From: Solea solea
Taxonomy: Eukaryota; Chordata; Actinopteri; Pleuronectiformes; Soleidae
Length of the DNA stretch: 64,000 bases
NCBI RefSeq assembly: GCF_958295425.1
Contig: NC_081144.1
Coordinates: 8,369,186-8,433,185, forward strand
Direction of reading: 5' to 3'
A model generated the notes under the pieces. The model did no database searches. It had not been told where the DNA came from and was given only the letters and a program-made list of their open reading frames with translations. Below are positions 10,575 through 26,833 of the stretch, in pieces. The position numbers and the translations under genes are program-made. Each line of letters starts with the position of its first letter. The stretch's first letter is position 1.

Positions 10575-11860
10575 CTGTACACAGGGTGAATGGTTACATC
10601 CACAAGAGAGAAAGGGAGGGAGAGAGAGAGCACAGGAGAGACGAACAGACAGCGGACACACAGAGAGAGGATGGAAGTGCAGCAATTGCCATAGGATTTG
10701 CATGTCAGGAGCGATGTACTTGGAACTGCCTCCCAGGCACGAGCAGAGCTGGCCAATGCCCAGCCATGAGGACCGCATCACAACTTTTTTAGCACCACAC
10801 GTGTTGCCTAATCTTGATGTGTGTGTGTGTCTGCTTCATCGTGCCACTGAATGCTCAGTCTGTTAGGCTGAAATGTAGAGAAGCAAAGTGAACAATTCTA
10901 TAGCTTTTTATGCAAAAATTAGGGCCCCTCGCCATTTTTTATTCTCCCTGAGCTGATGCATCGCCTGTGAAGTCAGAACAAGTGACGACATACAGACATT
11001 TGCTCTAGGCCATAGCTGCTCTCAGCTCTTGGAGAGACAGCGTAAACTGGGGCTGCTGCACAAGCGGGCACGTAAGCTTTACAAACTGACAAGAATGCCA
11101 AAAGGATAATGGCTGTTCACAGTAAGACATGACCATGACTATACTACCTTAGAGGCAGGGAAACGAATATTTGACTTCTCCTTTCCTTGTACATCCACAC
11201 ACCACTTAAGCAATCCAATCCATGGCCATGATGGCAGAGGTACAATAAACCTCTTTAATAAACTTAGAAATCTATGAATTAGGAGAGACATCCGTCAACA
11301 ACATGTGGGTTTTCTTGGCTGGACGCCACACCTCATCCTTACAGCTTGAGAATGTTTGTGTAGATAGTGTTTCTCTTCTTTGGAGGTGAGATTGAGCAAT
11401 TTATTCTGTAAAATGTTTGTTATTTTTCCCCTGTGACTTCCTAAGGTTATACAATGTAAAGATGCTTTACTCATTTGAAGTGGCTTGTCTTATTGATACA
11501 ATATCGAGTCATAATTTAGCCTTTACTGTATGTATAACACAGGGTTTGGTACATACAATACAATTATGCAGTAATGACTACAATAACATGGTAGTAACAG
11601 AAATAGACGTCAGCCTGCATTATATTCTTTTACAGGTCCAGAGTGGTTGATTGGCAGATATTGAATACGTAAGTGTGTTTGTAGAACTGCTGCAGACTAA
11701 TCATTTAAAGGTAAAATAGGATTTTTTTGGTGTTACTAATTAATAAATCTATGAGTGTAATGCAAATAAAGGAAAGGAAAGAAAATTCTGTGACTTTATT
11801 TGGAGCTGCCTTACAACTTGCTGTAAGAAAGATAATAAAAAAAACAGTGGCATCTCTCAC
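10575..11860 (-). other. magi3 intron between GuK/linker and WW1 exons
   Basis: The intron starts with the donor gtgaga at 11860. It ends at the acceptor at 10387-10386, or at the alternative acceptor at 10576-10575 if that is used. It has GA-rich sequence near 10600-10690 and otherwise ordinary AT-rich sequence. The smaller introns 8469-9131 and 9212-10222 hold no extra features beyond a (GA)n tract at about 9758-9778 and an (AAG)n tract at about 9811-9844. Confidence 0.75.
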
Positions 11861-12067
11861 CAGTCAGGCCGTTGACCATCGGAGACCTCTCTTCTTCCTC
11901 TTCCTCCTCGGGTGCAGCACTGTCCTTTCTGTCCATTTTACTGACAGAGGTCGTGCGTTTTCGCTGGACCTCTGTGTCAAAGTCCTCGTCAAACAGAACC
12001 TGGTCCACCAAGTCCGGCTGCACGGGGCTCGGCTCTGCCGGGGGCTTGGGGGTTCCATAGTAGTTTC
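11861..12067 (-). CDS. magi3: magi3 exon: end of GuK and acidic linker
   Basis: This 207-nt exon begins with [14 protein letters not shown], the end of the GuK module and the proline-rich stretch shared by all MAGI proteins. It continues with [26 protein letters not shown] and a run of glutamates ([11 protein letters not shown]). This linker is distinctive for MAGI3; MAGI2 has an unrelated sequence here. The acceptor is AG at 12069-12068 and the donor gtgaga starts at 11860. The phase is 1 at both ends. The basic RKR cluster next to the Ser/Thr-rich segment could be phosphorylated, but that is inference. Confidence 0.96.
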
Positions 12068-13138
12068 CTAGAATTTAAAATATACTTCAGAATATGTTTC
12101 ACATGAAGGCGCTCTGTGACTAGATTCCTTACGTGACTCTTTCTACGGCATGAAATAACCCAAAATCAGAATGTTAGTAATAAAGAAGTACACGTTTAAC
12201 TGACAGCACTAATGTTTTCAAATAGATTTTTATCTTATTCGTATTATGAGTTACTAATGCCAGCCTTCAAAACACAGCAAAAGCATCATGGACTATTGGA
12301 AATATTGCATTTACTGCTTTATTCCTGGAAAACAACATTTCTGCCAAGGTAGTTCCTATAAAGCACTTGATCGCCCCTTAAAGTCTCTCAGTTTGCCTTT
12401 GCTGTCATGCTGGCGCCTCAGGCAAAAACATTCCGACTCCACAAAGCGAGATTTCCTTCAGCTATAGGAGACGGGTGACCCACTTTACTGATCAGAACCG
12501 TCTCTCTCCGCACAGGAGAATATGGAACAACAAAAACAAGAAGCACAAGAAGGATTAGCCGGAAAGGTATGACACAATATTGATCGGCACGTAGGGATCC
12601 ACAGTCGTCCAGTGTTTGTGTGGGATTGCAGTGTGGCTGAGCCTAAGCTGTGTCCAAGGAGCTGAAAATTGTACTGTAACAGTTAAACGGCTCATCAGGG
12701 AGAAGATAGATACGGTGGTGAAAGAGCCTACAGGGAGGCAGTGAGAGAAACAAGAGAATGGTAATAAAAGATGAAGGGAGTGGAAGCAGCAGAGAGTGAG
12801 AGAGCCAGGGATGAGGAGAAATAATCTGGCCTGCTTACATTTCAAAATGTCTCAGTGGATTAAATATTCTTAAAAGCCATTATTGAAAGAAAAGACAAAA
12901 CGAGTACAAACATAAACACAAAGTTCTGAATAAACAATGTGTCATACTGGGGAAGTTAATGACTTTTAATGAATCCATGTTTTAATTCAAGACGCCCTAA
13001 TATCAGTACCTTATTCAAACCATTAAATCCCTGACTAGGTTTGTAATTAATAGGACACTTAGTGACAGGATGCAAATTGAGGGAGTTCAATTAGAAGCTG
13101 TAATTTGCTGCATGCACTCTCCTGGCTTCTGAAGTGCA

Positions 13139-13141
<3 letters not shown>

Positions 13142-13177
<36 letters not shown>
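13142..13177. repeat. (CA)n microsatellite
   Basis: About 18 CA units in the large GuK intron. Confidence 0.97.
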
Positions 13178-13179
<2 letters not shown>

Positions 13180-13935
13180 AGGACAGAGGCCACAATATGG
13201 AACTGCACTGAGATGGATAGCAGTGTTGTAATTATAGTGTCGTAATGAGCCACAGTATAAACGCGGCGTTTGAGAAGAATTTCCAACGTCATCAGTGCAG
13301 ATGTGAAAATCACATGCTGTGGTTTTCAATTTGGACATTTGTTAAGTTCATTAAATGTCCACTGTTTGCTTGAATCTCATGCGTGACGTGTCGCTTCGCT
13401 CATCATTTACTGTACATGTGAACACAGCCCTATTATTCTTGAGTAATGTATCATTATCTTGCAATATAGAAAAATGATTCATATTTTAATGTGACCAGGA
13501 AAAAGAAAAAGAAAAAGAGAGTCCCGTCTGCCTTTTGATGTGTCAAATCTACACTGCATGCGCATCATATTAAAGATTTCAATGCTTGTACAAATTGGAT
13601 CACGATTGAATTATTCAAATGAGTGGAAACATGGGTTGTATATCAAACAGGTGAGCATTTGCAATTTTAATGGACCCATAATAAATAAATAACAAATGAA
13701 CAACTGAAGAATACCAGATCAAATGATCATTAACGTGTGACAGACACCACGAAATGAAAACACCCGAGGCTTTGGAGTTGAAACATTGTCAGATTAAGTG
13801 AAAAAAAAATACAACCTTGATAATTTGTTTCAGTCCTTTCATAGTAAATAAATGTCTGTATATATACATACATACATATACATATATATATATATACATA
13901 TATGTATATTTTCTTCCATACATTGCACTATTATT

Positions 13936-14469
13936 TCATTTTTATTTAACCAGAAAACACATTTAGATTAAAAATAAATAAATAAATAAATAAAGATGCC
14001 AAGACAGGCATAAAAATAATAATAATAATCAAATAGCAAACTTGAGAATCACAATCATAATCATACACACAATCAGAGAGAAGATTCTCCTAAAAACACC
14101 CAGTGAGGCCAAGTTTAAAATCTTTCTGTAGTTCATTCCAGGCAAAGGGAGCAGCAAACATAAAAGCCTTTCCCCCTCAATTCAGTTCCGACCCTTGGGA
14201 CAGACAGCGAGAGAATATTCTTGGAACGAATAGGATCCAGAGAGCAGCTCTGACTGCTAAAAGTCAACAGGTAGGAGGGAAGAAGACCGAGAATAGCCTT
14301 GCAAATATATATTTGCCAATGTTTTAGTCTCTGTGCCGACAAATAATTCCAACCGAACAGTGATGAGTGAGAGATCGCAAGTGGGAACATTTCTCCTCCT
14401 GTGAGCAGAGTCTGCTGGAGCGACTTTATCCTCCACATCGATCCCTGCTGACTTTACTTTAGGGAAACC
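13936..14469 (+). repeat. teleost interspersed repeat fragment, class uncertain
   Basis: The sequence TTTATTTAACCAGAAAA, then GCCAAGACAGGCA, then TTCATTCCAGGCAAAGGGAGC and CCGACCCTTGGGACA resembles a dispersed repeat I recognise as common in fish genomes. It is interrupted at 14470 by the hAT-like element. Its class (LINE remnant or other) cannot be settled by eye. Confidence 0.45.
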
Positions 14470-17374
14470 GTATAGAGCAGGGCTGTCAAACTCACATGAC
14501 CTGGGGGATAATTAGCGTTAGGTCTGGTTAACAGGGGTTAACAGCCGCTTCAGTATCAGTAAACAATTTCTAAGTAAAAGTGTTTGACTGGTTCACCATG
14601 TATCCCACATCATTGTCATTTCAAGGACCTTGAAATATCTATTGATACAAAAATAGTCATTTTAACTGTAGTCTCTTTTTCTTTTTAGTGAATAAGCTGT
14701 TTCATAAAAATGACGTCAAAGCCAAAGAGAACAGAACAGTAGTTTGTGGTAGATCAGTCAGCAATCAGGTAATGTTGCCTCATGAAATAACAAGTTATAC
14801 ATGAACCTTGTATTTGCAGGGACATGAAATGATCATATGTTTTTATTAAATATTAAATTGCATTAAAATAAATATGTTTCACCATATTTATTTTTGTGTC
14901 GTTTCCTTGTTTGTGTTCATTTGTGTATTAAAGTGTATTTCATTCTTTTCAGAAATGAAACATAATAAAACAAATCTTTCTAATGGAAACAACGATACCA
15001 AAAAGAAGCGTCGGAAAGAAGAAAAATCTTCAAAAAAATTACATGAATATTACATAACCAAAGTTCCGCTAAATTAAGTCATATTATTTAGCGGAACTGA
15101 ATCTTATTCTTGTTTTTTTTAAAAGATCTTTGTTCCCTTCAGATCGTAAAGACTTTCTCTTTTTTTCAAATATTTTCTACAAGCTGCTTGGACAAATGTT
15201 TCTTGTGGCTTTCTTCTGTGAGTGTGTATGTGTTGCACACACTTGTGTCAGCTATGGAACAATGAATGATTGATATAAAGCGCACATAGCTTTGTCATTC
15301 GACATATTTTGCCTTTTAGATGTGATCTTGAAATGTTTTCCTTTTTTACGTCTGTGCTTTCCTCTCTGTTGCTTAATATCATAAAATATGTTTTATCAAA
15401 ATTCATGGATAATTTGCCTTTATTAAACCAGTTTTAAGTTTTTCCTAGCTCTTTTTCAACCACGTCCAAAACCGGATCCAACTCTGTCCCACTGAATTCC
15501 CTAACAATCACCGTATAATCTGCTCTTAAACAGAAAGAAGAGAAAATATGATGTTTAGGACCTGACAGATACAGTTACAAGCTTGATGGTTAATTATCAG
15601 GACAACTGGGGATAAAGGGCTGTTCAATATCGGAAGAAAAGGAAGAAGAAAAAAAAAAAGAGGCCTGAGAGACACAACGGCACTAATAGCTCCCCATGAC
15701 GGTGTGTTTGTGTGACTGTGCGTGACAAAAATAGACACCTGTTGGTACGGGCACTGAATCAACAAATCAACATGCTGTGCGGCTCTATCCTAAATGCCAC
15801 GGCGAGCAGGAAAAATAAGCAGCTTACAGTAAATATTACCATAAGATCTTGGAAGATATAATTCAAGCTGTTCCCGGCAGATGGATCGAGTCTTCTGATG
15901 GTGAGATTCCATGATACGCTGTGGGTCACCACCTCACAGAGACCACATACACACAACATTGTAAACACAAACAAGGAGGCTTTTCAAAGAGTTTATAAAT
16001 CTGTCACCACGTCAACATCAAATTGAGGCAAGATGGGTGATGAAATTAGTGGAACGTCAGAGGATGAAAATAATAAAGTGCATCATTAAAGGAGCGGTAT
16101 GTACGAAAATGCATTGTAACTACCTGGCAACCCAAAAGGCCCTGGCAACACGTGGACAGCACACGCGCATACTGAGCTTCCGCACCACTGGTAGGTGGAG
16201 TATTAAGTGGGGACTGTCACGATGGCAAATACCGATAATAGTGTCGTTCTGAGACCATTTTCATCTAATACAATGGTAATGGCATAATATTGCAGGTACA
16301 CCCTTTCAAAGATCAATACACTTTAATTTCTAAAGAGTATTTAACACTGGAACTGAATTGGAAGACATTTTATCCACAATAAAACAACCAAAAACAATAA
16401 ATAAAATGGACTCTCAGTCTCTGTTATTAAAAAATGTGCTATTAAAAAACGTGTTTGTGTCGTGTTGCCGTGTTTGGTTGCTACTGTTTAACAACAAATG
16501 TGACATACCGACTCGCTCAGGCTAAGTGGTTCACCACGGTCATTCATTCAGTGCTCCCACACTGCAGCTGTCGCGCTTGGCTTTGAAACCAATTCCATCT
16601 TTTTTTTGTAATTCCTCCAACTCTCAACTAGCGTTTGCTCTGGCTACTCCTCACGCGGCTCCATGGTGAGCTACGCCAGGAGTCCCGAGGGTTCACTCCT
16701 TGTTACGCTAAGGAACCGAGAGAGGTCACCGATGCACAAACAAGCATGCAAATGGAAATTATTGTGGCCATCAAGCTCATTTTTATTTATCATACGATGA
16801 ATTGATTTGTTGCATATTGCGACAGGCCTAGTATTAAGCCCCGCCCACCAAGCAGAACAAACATTTAGACAACAGAAGAACCAGTCGCCAAGCCTTGTTA
16901 GCATTGTTCTCTTCTTCTTTGGTAGGAATGTGTTCTATTCCCTGCGTCCAGACTTGTACCACCACCCGGTGGTGAAGTGGGATACTACAGGACCCTGACG
17001 CGCGAGTATACCAGGGCCTCAAGTCTCTGAGGAGGATACATAGAGGATAGCCCCCTTCAAGACTCTCATGTAATTGAACTCCTTTAGTCACACAGTGGCA
17101 AAATTACAAGTAGCAGTGGTGTTGAGGGTGAAAGCGGCAGAAACAGTGTGCACAGACTGCTAGTCATTTCAGCACAGAGTTATTACATTAAAGCTCCTTT
17201 TGGGGATTTATCAAAGTGGTGCATGGGCACTGTAAAGCAAAGACATTTTCATTTCCACAGCCCGGGCCAACATTTGCTTGGCACTGTCGGTGAATTACAC
17301 AGCCAGTCACTCATTTTATACATGCTGTATAATGTTTGTTGCCAGTAAGAAGTATTTTTCATGTCAAAGAGGGA

Positions 17375-17399
17375 TTTTTTTTTTTTTTTTTTTTTTTTT
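17375..17399. repeat. poly-T run (25 nt)
   Basis: An uninterrupted T homopolymer, seen directly in the sequence. It may be the tail of an inverted retroelement, but no recognisable body is adjacent. Confidence 0.95.
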
Positions 17400-17716
17400 A
17401 AACTTACTTCCCGTTAAAAGGCTTATGTGCCCAGAGAGACCCCGAGCTTAAATAGGCACTAGGGCTATGTGTATTTATGGTTGTGTGTGTGTGTGTGTGT
17501 GTCAGGCCATCTGTTTTAGTCAGCAGCTGCCAGCATGTTTCATCTCTAATTCCTGAGAATCTGAATGTGAGTAGAACTGTGACGATGTAGAGTTTTATCT
17601 GCAATGAGGCATGACATTTGTCATTTTGACAATATGCTTCAGTTCTGAGATGTGGTGGAAAACATTTATGGTAATTAAGTGATGTGAAATGTACAGAGCC
17701 CCAGGCGTGACATGGT

Positions 17717-17740
17717 GGGGGGGGGGGGGGGGGGGGGGGG
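17717..17740. repeat. poly-G run (24 nt)
   Basis: An uninterrupted G homopolymer, one of several long G/C runs in the window. It has G-quadruplex potential. Confidence 0.95.
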
Positions 17741-18722
17741 TGCACCCTCACTTTTGAACAGAATTGAAGTTCTGCGATCAATAACAATCAATAAGAGATG
17801 TCTAGTCTGGTCAAGAGGGGGCGATGTAGAGCAACAAGTGGGGGTAAAAAAACAACAACTGTTCAGCATCTTAAAATTAAACCACAAGAGATATTCATCA
17901 CATTTCCCAGAATTTCAAAGTAAAAGTGTTTGTTTTGTCTGTATTTCACAATAAAAACATATCTCTGAAATAAAAGAAATCATAATTATTAATTAAATCT
18001 ATATTGAAGTCAATAATAACCATCTGTAACTTACAACTGTAGCTAAAACAGCAAAATATCTTATGTTACTGTTGAATGTACAACATTTAATAATGCTATA
18101 ATTATAAACAAATGTCTTATTGTTACGGTTATAAAAATATATATATATATATAAATAATATATAAAGTAAATATATTTAGTATGATTTTCTTTATTCTGA
18201 TGTTAATTATTCTGTGTTTAAAGGGCTGTAATATGATATTATGATAAGTGGGCTGCATGTGGCCCACGAGCCGCCAGTTTGACAGCTCTGGTCTACAGCG
18301 TACCGCCATTAAAACAGGTTTCCTTTGGATTATACTACACCACTCAGTGTATAAAATATGCTTCTTTATAATTTTTAATGACTGTAGTGTCATTAAATGT
18401 GCTGTAACAAAATATGCTTTTATATAATATCATTTTATATTATTTTATAATGTTGTGTTAAAATGTTATTGCTCTTTGAATCTGTGAATATATTTCTAAG
18501 ATCACTTTGGAAATAATGATTCCTTGCAATGCCAGACCTTTGAGAATACCTTTGTAACTCATTCACAACCTAAAATGCAGCAGTGCCCAGTCTTGCCCAG
18601 ACCCCATCCCTGACTGGTAGGGCCACAGGTGGGTGAAGACCATCTTGTGGACCGCAGCCTTGGCACGTAGCTCAGGCGCTGCTTGGAATGGATGTTCACA
18701 CTTCACGACCAACCTTGTCAAC

Positions 18723-18724
<2 letters not shown>

Positions 18725-18761
<37 letters not shown>
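18725..18761. repeat. (TG)n microsatellite
   Basis: About 18 TG units. A shorter tract lies at 17482-17502. Confidence 0.97.
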
Positions 18762-18762
<1 letters not shown>

Positions 18763-19599
18763 CACAGTCCACTGTTGGATGACCTGCCTCACATCAATAA
18801 AGTTCCTCTCCAGTTTATGTTCATCTCCTCAGTCTGTGTGGTGACACCTTCTATAAATCACACACAACCCAACCTTTACTTTCATTCAAATGTTTTTCAT
18901 GGCGAGCTGCGCATTGAACGTAATCCCCTTTGACGCTATCCCTCCATCTTTACGTTACCTTTGAGTGTGAATCTGTGTAAAGTAAACAACAGGAGTCTGA
19001 CTCCAGCTATCATCACTGCCGTTTTTAAAGCGACTTAATTCTTCTTAATCGCCTAAAACACTCTTACTAACACAGCACCTTTGCACCCTTTCTGTTCTGT
19101 GATTGCTGGCCTATTGACCGGTTTCTATCTAATCAACAAGGATGCAGCTTTACCGCAGAACTTCACAGACACTTTATGATATTGGAAAAAAAACAAAACT
19201 GGTCCATCTTCATCGTTATAAAATCCAGGATTGACGAAGCGAGGGAATGAGTTTCTGTTACACTCGAGAGGATTTTTATTATATTCAATCCCATTTTAAA
19301 GTAATCTCTAGAAGACATAACACTACAAGCAGAGACTGTCAGGAGTGATGAAAGCACCTTTTTCTTGTTTGCTTGCCTTGTGCCACAGTCGTGTTGCTTC
19401 GTCTTTACAACAGGCCGCCTGACCTTGACGATCAAGGTTCCAAAAGCTTGTAAAGTGTGGGAGGCCCAGATGTCTTGAGCAGAAGCACTGGTTTGTTGCT
19501 CGGTGCATTAAAGAGACTAGTTAATCCAGATTAGCCCTATCAAACTAAAATAAAGTAACTGACCGTGACGCGCGGACTGTTTGTTACAGCTGAGTACTG

Positions 19600-20160
19600 C
19601 ACTTTATACGTCGTCTCTACTTCCGGGTCAACGACCGGGGGAAGAAATATTGTGCAAGTCCAACTCCAGTCTGACTAAGCACAAACAGGAGTAATTGGAC
19701 TATGAATCACATTATCCAGGTATAGTTAGTCCGACTAACACTAGCTTGATTTTAGTCAGACTAACGTGTTTACAGGACGTTAAGAAAACCAAATTACAGT
19801 CTTTTAACATGCATGTAAACACACTCGCTGTCTGGGTGAGTCGCTTCTCAACAGCAGGAGAATCTGCAGAGGCTACGGATGAGGAGGGCGGAGCCTGTCT
19901 TGAGCATACAGGAACCAGGACACTGTGGATCCACTCCTGCTGCATTCTCACATGAGCTCACTCAAATATTAACCCAGAAATGATATTGTGTATTGTAAGC
20001 AGGAGAATCTCTGGACTTCTGCGGACATCTGCATTCACAGGCACAGCCCTGGCCTCCACCCTCTCCTCTAGTGCAGCGTCAGAGTTCAGTGTATGTCTGA
20101 AAGCAGCTTTAGTGTAACTGAATAGAGCGAAAGAAGGAAAATTGCAGCATACAAAACACT
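19600..20160 (+). repeat. dispersed repeat family A, copy 2
   Basis: This copy carries TTAGTCCGACTAAC and TTAGTCAGACTAAC at about 19730-19770, TCTGGACTTC at about 20010-20019, and TGTCTGAAAGCAGCTTTAG at about 20093-20111. These parallel copy 1 at 7800-8340. I see no intact protein and cannot define its ends. Confidence 0.45.
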
Positions 20161-22449
20161 GATGGAGCCATTGCATCTGTCCATTCTAATGAGATTCAAC
20201 AACTGTAAGAACCTCAGAGAGAACCTCACATGCTCATTTCAGCTCCCTGTGTCAGTCATGAATGATTCATGCCACTGTTTTCTCTGCACCATAAACAGAG
20301 AGGGGTATAAAATTGGATATGCCCCAATTCACATACTGTACATGCACACAATCTTGGACTCGAGTCCTTTTAGAGTTTTGACGGCCAAAGCTAACATGTA
20401 TTACTCACACCCTGACACTTTCATTATTCTAAAAAAACAAAACAAACATGCTGGCCATTCTTCACATCCCCATCCAATCCATCAGTGGTCAAGTCAAGCT
20501 TTGCTGTTAAGACATGATGAAGACTGATGAGTGATCTCATAAACACTGACTTTTTCCCCCTTTGATGCTTCATCATTTGAAATTGGTGAGTGATAGGACA
20601 CGTTTATGTTAACGTGATTATAATATTAGATAAATGATAACTCAAACCAAGAAGTCATGATCAGAATAATTGTTCACATGAACACTAATTGGAATAATAA
20701 TGAGTTTAAACTACGCTTTTTTTTAATCAGAAATCAGTTTCTATTACCAACTGAATATGAATAGGCAAGAATGAAAAGTGGTTTTGTTCCTTAAAGTTTG
20801 GTTTAGTTCAGAGCTTGAGGGAAAGAGGGAAATTCTTCTTGCAGCAGGGCAGAATGGAAAGAATAAAAACACAACAAAAACAATGGGAGACCTAAAAACA
20901 GAAAACTACACCCATAAATTCCAAGCATTCTTATCCCATGTGAATGCAAACAAATGGCAACCGATCTACAGTCAGACAAATATACCTAGGGTTTATTAAA
21001 CATCTACGTGCTTGTGTGTGATGTCTCTTAATCTGTGGAGAGTCAAAGATTCTAACGTCAGGACATTAATGATTAACTCGCTGGGGATTTATGAATCTGT
21101 ACCTTTGTAACACACTCTGTGCTGCATTAAGCAGCTAAGGGCAGAGCAGATCCATAATTCATCCCACAGACTGCTTCATGGGCTCAGGGCTGCGGGGACA
21201 GTCTCTCATCACTGGACGTGGGGGACAGGGGACAGAGGGCAGGTGACGGGGGCTCACAGAACACAAACACATTTCAGAGGCTGCATGTGAAGGACCATGG
21301 TGCAGTTCTTTTTTCCGCAAGAAAATCACCTGGGGATATATTATCTGCATATTATGTGGCAGTTTGATGACATGGACGATATGTTGAATTGACCTGATGA
21401 CCTAATGGTGCACAGTTCAGAAAAATCACAACGAGAGCTAATAGCCAGGGCATCAAGTGGGGGTTTCACCCTTAGCCGCAAGCCGTGTCCTTCGGGTGTG
21501 TCGTGGGAAAATGCACTGTGCTGATGCTGTTCTGTTTTTCAAAGTGATTCTAGCTTTTTATTTATTTTTTATTATTGTCTTACTGTCACCGAACCTGCAC
21601 CGCTCACGCAAGCTCTGGGGTATCCGTCTATTTTAAGTGAGCTTGAGTTTAAACTGGTGTCAACAGTGTCAGATGAAATCTGAAATCCGGGGCCACCAAC
21701 AACAGGACTTGATGACAGCTGATACAGAGACATTAGCACCAATACTGAAGGTGAAACTAAACCTACATGTGACGTCTCTTTAAACTTATATAAAGCAAAA
21801 ACATGTGTGTCGAAGTGTCCTTGGCTCAGGATGCGCGTGGATGTGTGTGACGGTTACGTGATAGAGAATAGCGCTGCATATAGATGTGCTGTATGAACAC
21901 GTGCGTGAGATTGGGTGAATCGAAATAAACAAAAACTGCAGAGCAAAGTGCTCATGAGAGGTCATTGGTAACCATGGTGACATGTGTGTGCCTCAACACA
22001 TGCATGCAAAGGTTGACAGTTCAGGAACAGAATGGGAACACTAGTGTTGCATCATGTATCATACATTGATTTGGATGGACGGATAGATGGATAGTCGTAT
22101 TTGACCTTGATTTAAGTTTTTCAATGGCAGTAAAAAAAAAGAGAGCAATAATCATATTTTTCACTTAATATGTTTTACTCTTGGTTCACGTATAAAAAAC
22201 CAGTGTGGAAAAATGAACAGACCATAACTGAATGATGAGCCTTGATGTGTCTAAATGGGCATATGCCCGTGTTCACACATGCTACAGAGAGAACATAAGT
22301 GCGCTCACACTGACAAATATGGCTCCATGATGCACGATAACGCTGCAAATTACTAAGAAAATTTCCTCACAAATATTGAACATAAAAGAGTGGTCAACAG
22401 CCTGTTTACTAGAAGAGGATGCTACTATGAAAGACAATCCTTTAATTCA

Positions 22450-26716
<4,267 letters not shown>

Positions 26717-26833
26717 ATGGAATGGTGCGCAGGTATAGGTTGTCCCTGATCACCTGCTGGAGCTTGTGGTCCAGGGAGCCTTTCTGAAACTGCAGACTGA
26801 GGTAGTGACGCAAATCAGGATTCAACACCTTAC
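26717..26833 (-). CDS. magi3: magi3 exon: start of GuK-like domain
   Basis: This 117-nt exon encodes the N-terminal part of the MAGI guanylate-kinase-like domain, with the family motifs [23 protein letters not shown] and LYLRTIP. The acceptor AG is at 26835-26834 after a CTTTCAG tract and the donor gtgagt begins at 26716. It starts at phase 1 (a GT completing a Gly codon from the missing upstream exon) and ends with one base of the Cys codon that the next exon completes. In the family the preceding exon carries PDZ0 and the start codon; it is not present downstream in this window. MAGI GuK domains lack the ATP-binding P-loop of true guanylate kinases and act as protein-binding modules. Confidence 0.95.

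Larger units (their letters stand above)
14478..18290. mobile_element. hAT-like DNA transposon, 3.8 kb
   Basis: The left end reads CAGGGCTGTCAAACT and the right end is its inverse with one mismatch (AGTTTGACAGCTCTG). Such ends are typical of hAT (Charlie-type) elements. The flanks are GTATAGAG (14470-14477) and GTCTACAG (18291-18298), which agree at six of eight positions. Each is one base from GTCTAGAG, close to the nTCTAGAn preference of hAT insertions, so an aged 8-bp target duplication is likely. The right subterminal region contains TGTGGCCCACGAGCCG, also usual for the group. I find no intact transposase inside, so the element is dead or non-autonomous. Pairing of the two ends depends on the decayed duplication. 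Confidence 0.6.

Noticed and set aside
10224..10781. Minus-strand open frame of 185 codons across the WW1 exon
   Set aside because: It is in a different frame from the WW1 coding sequence and reads low-complexity Ser/Leu sequence. The MAGI frame explains the conservation and the splice sites.
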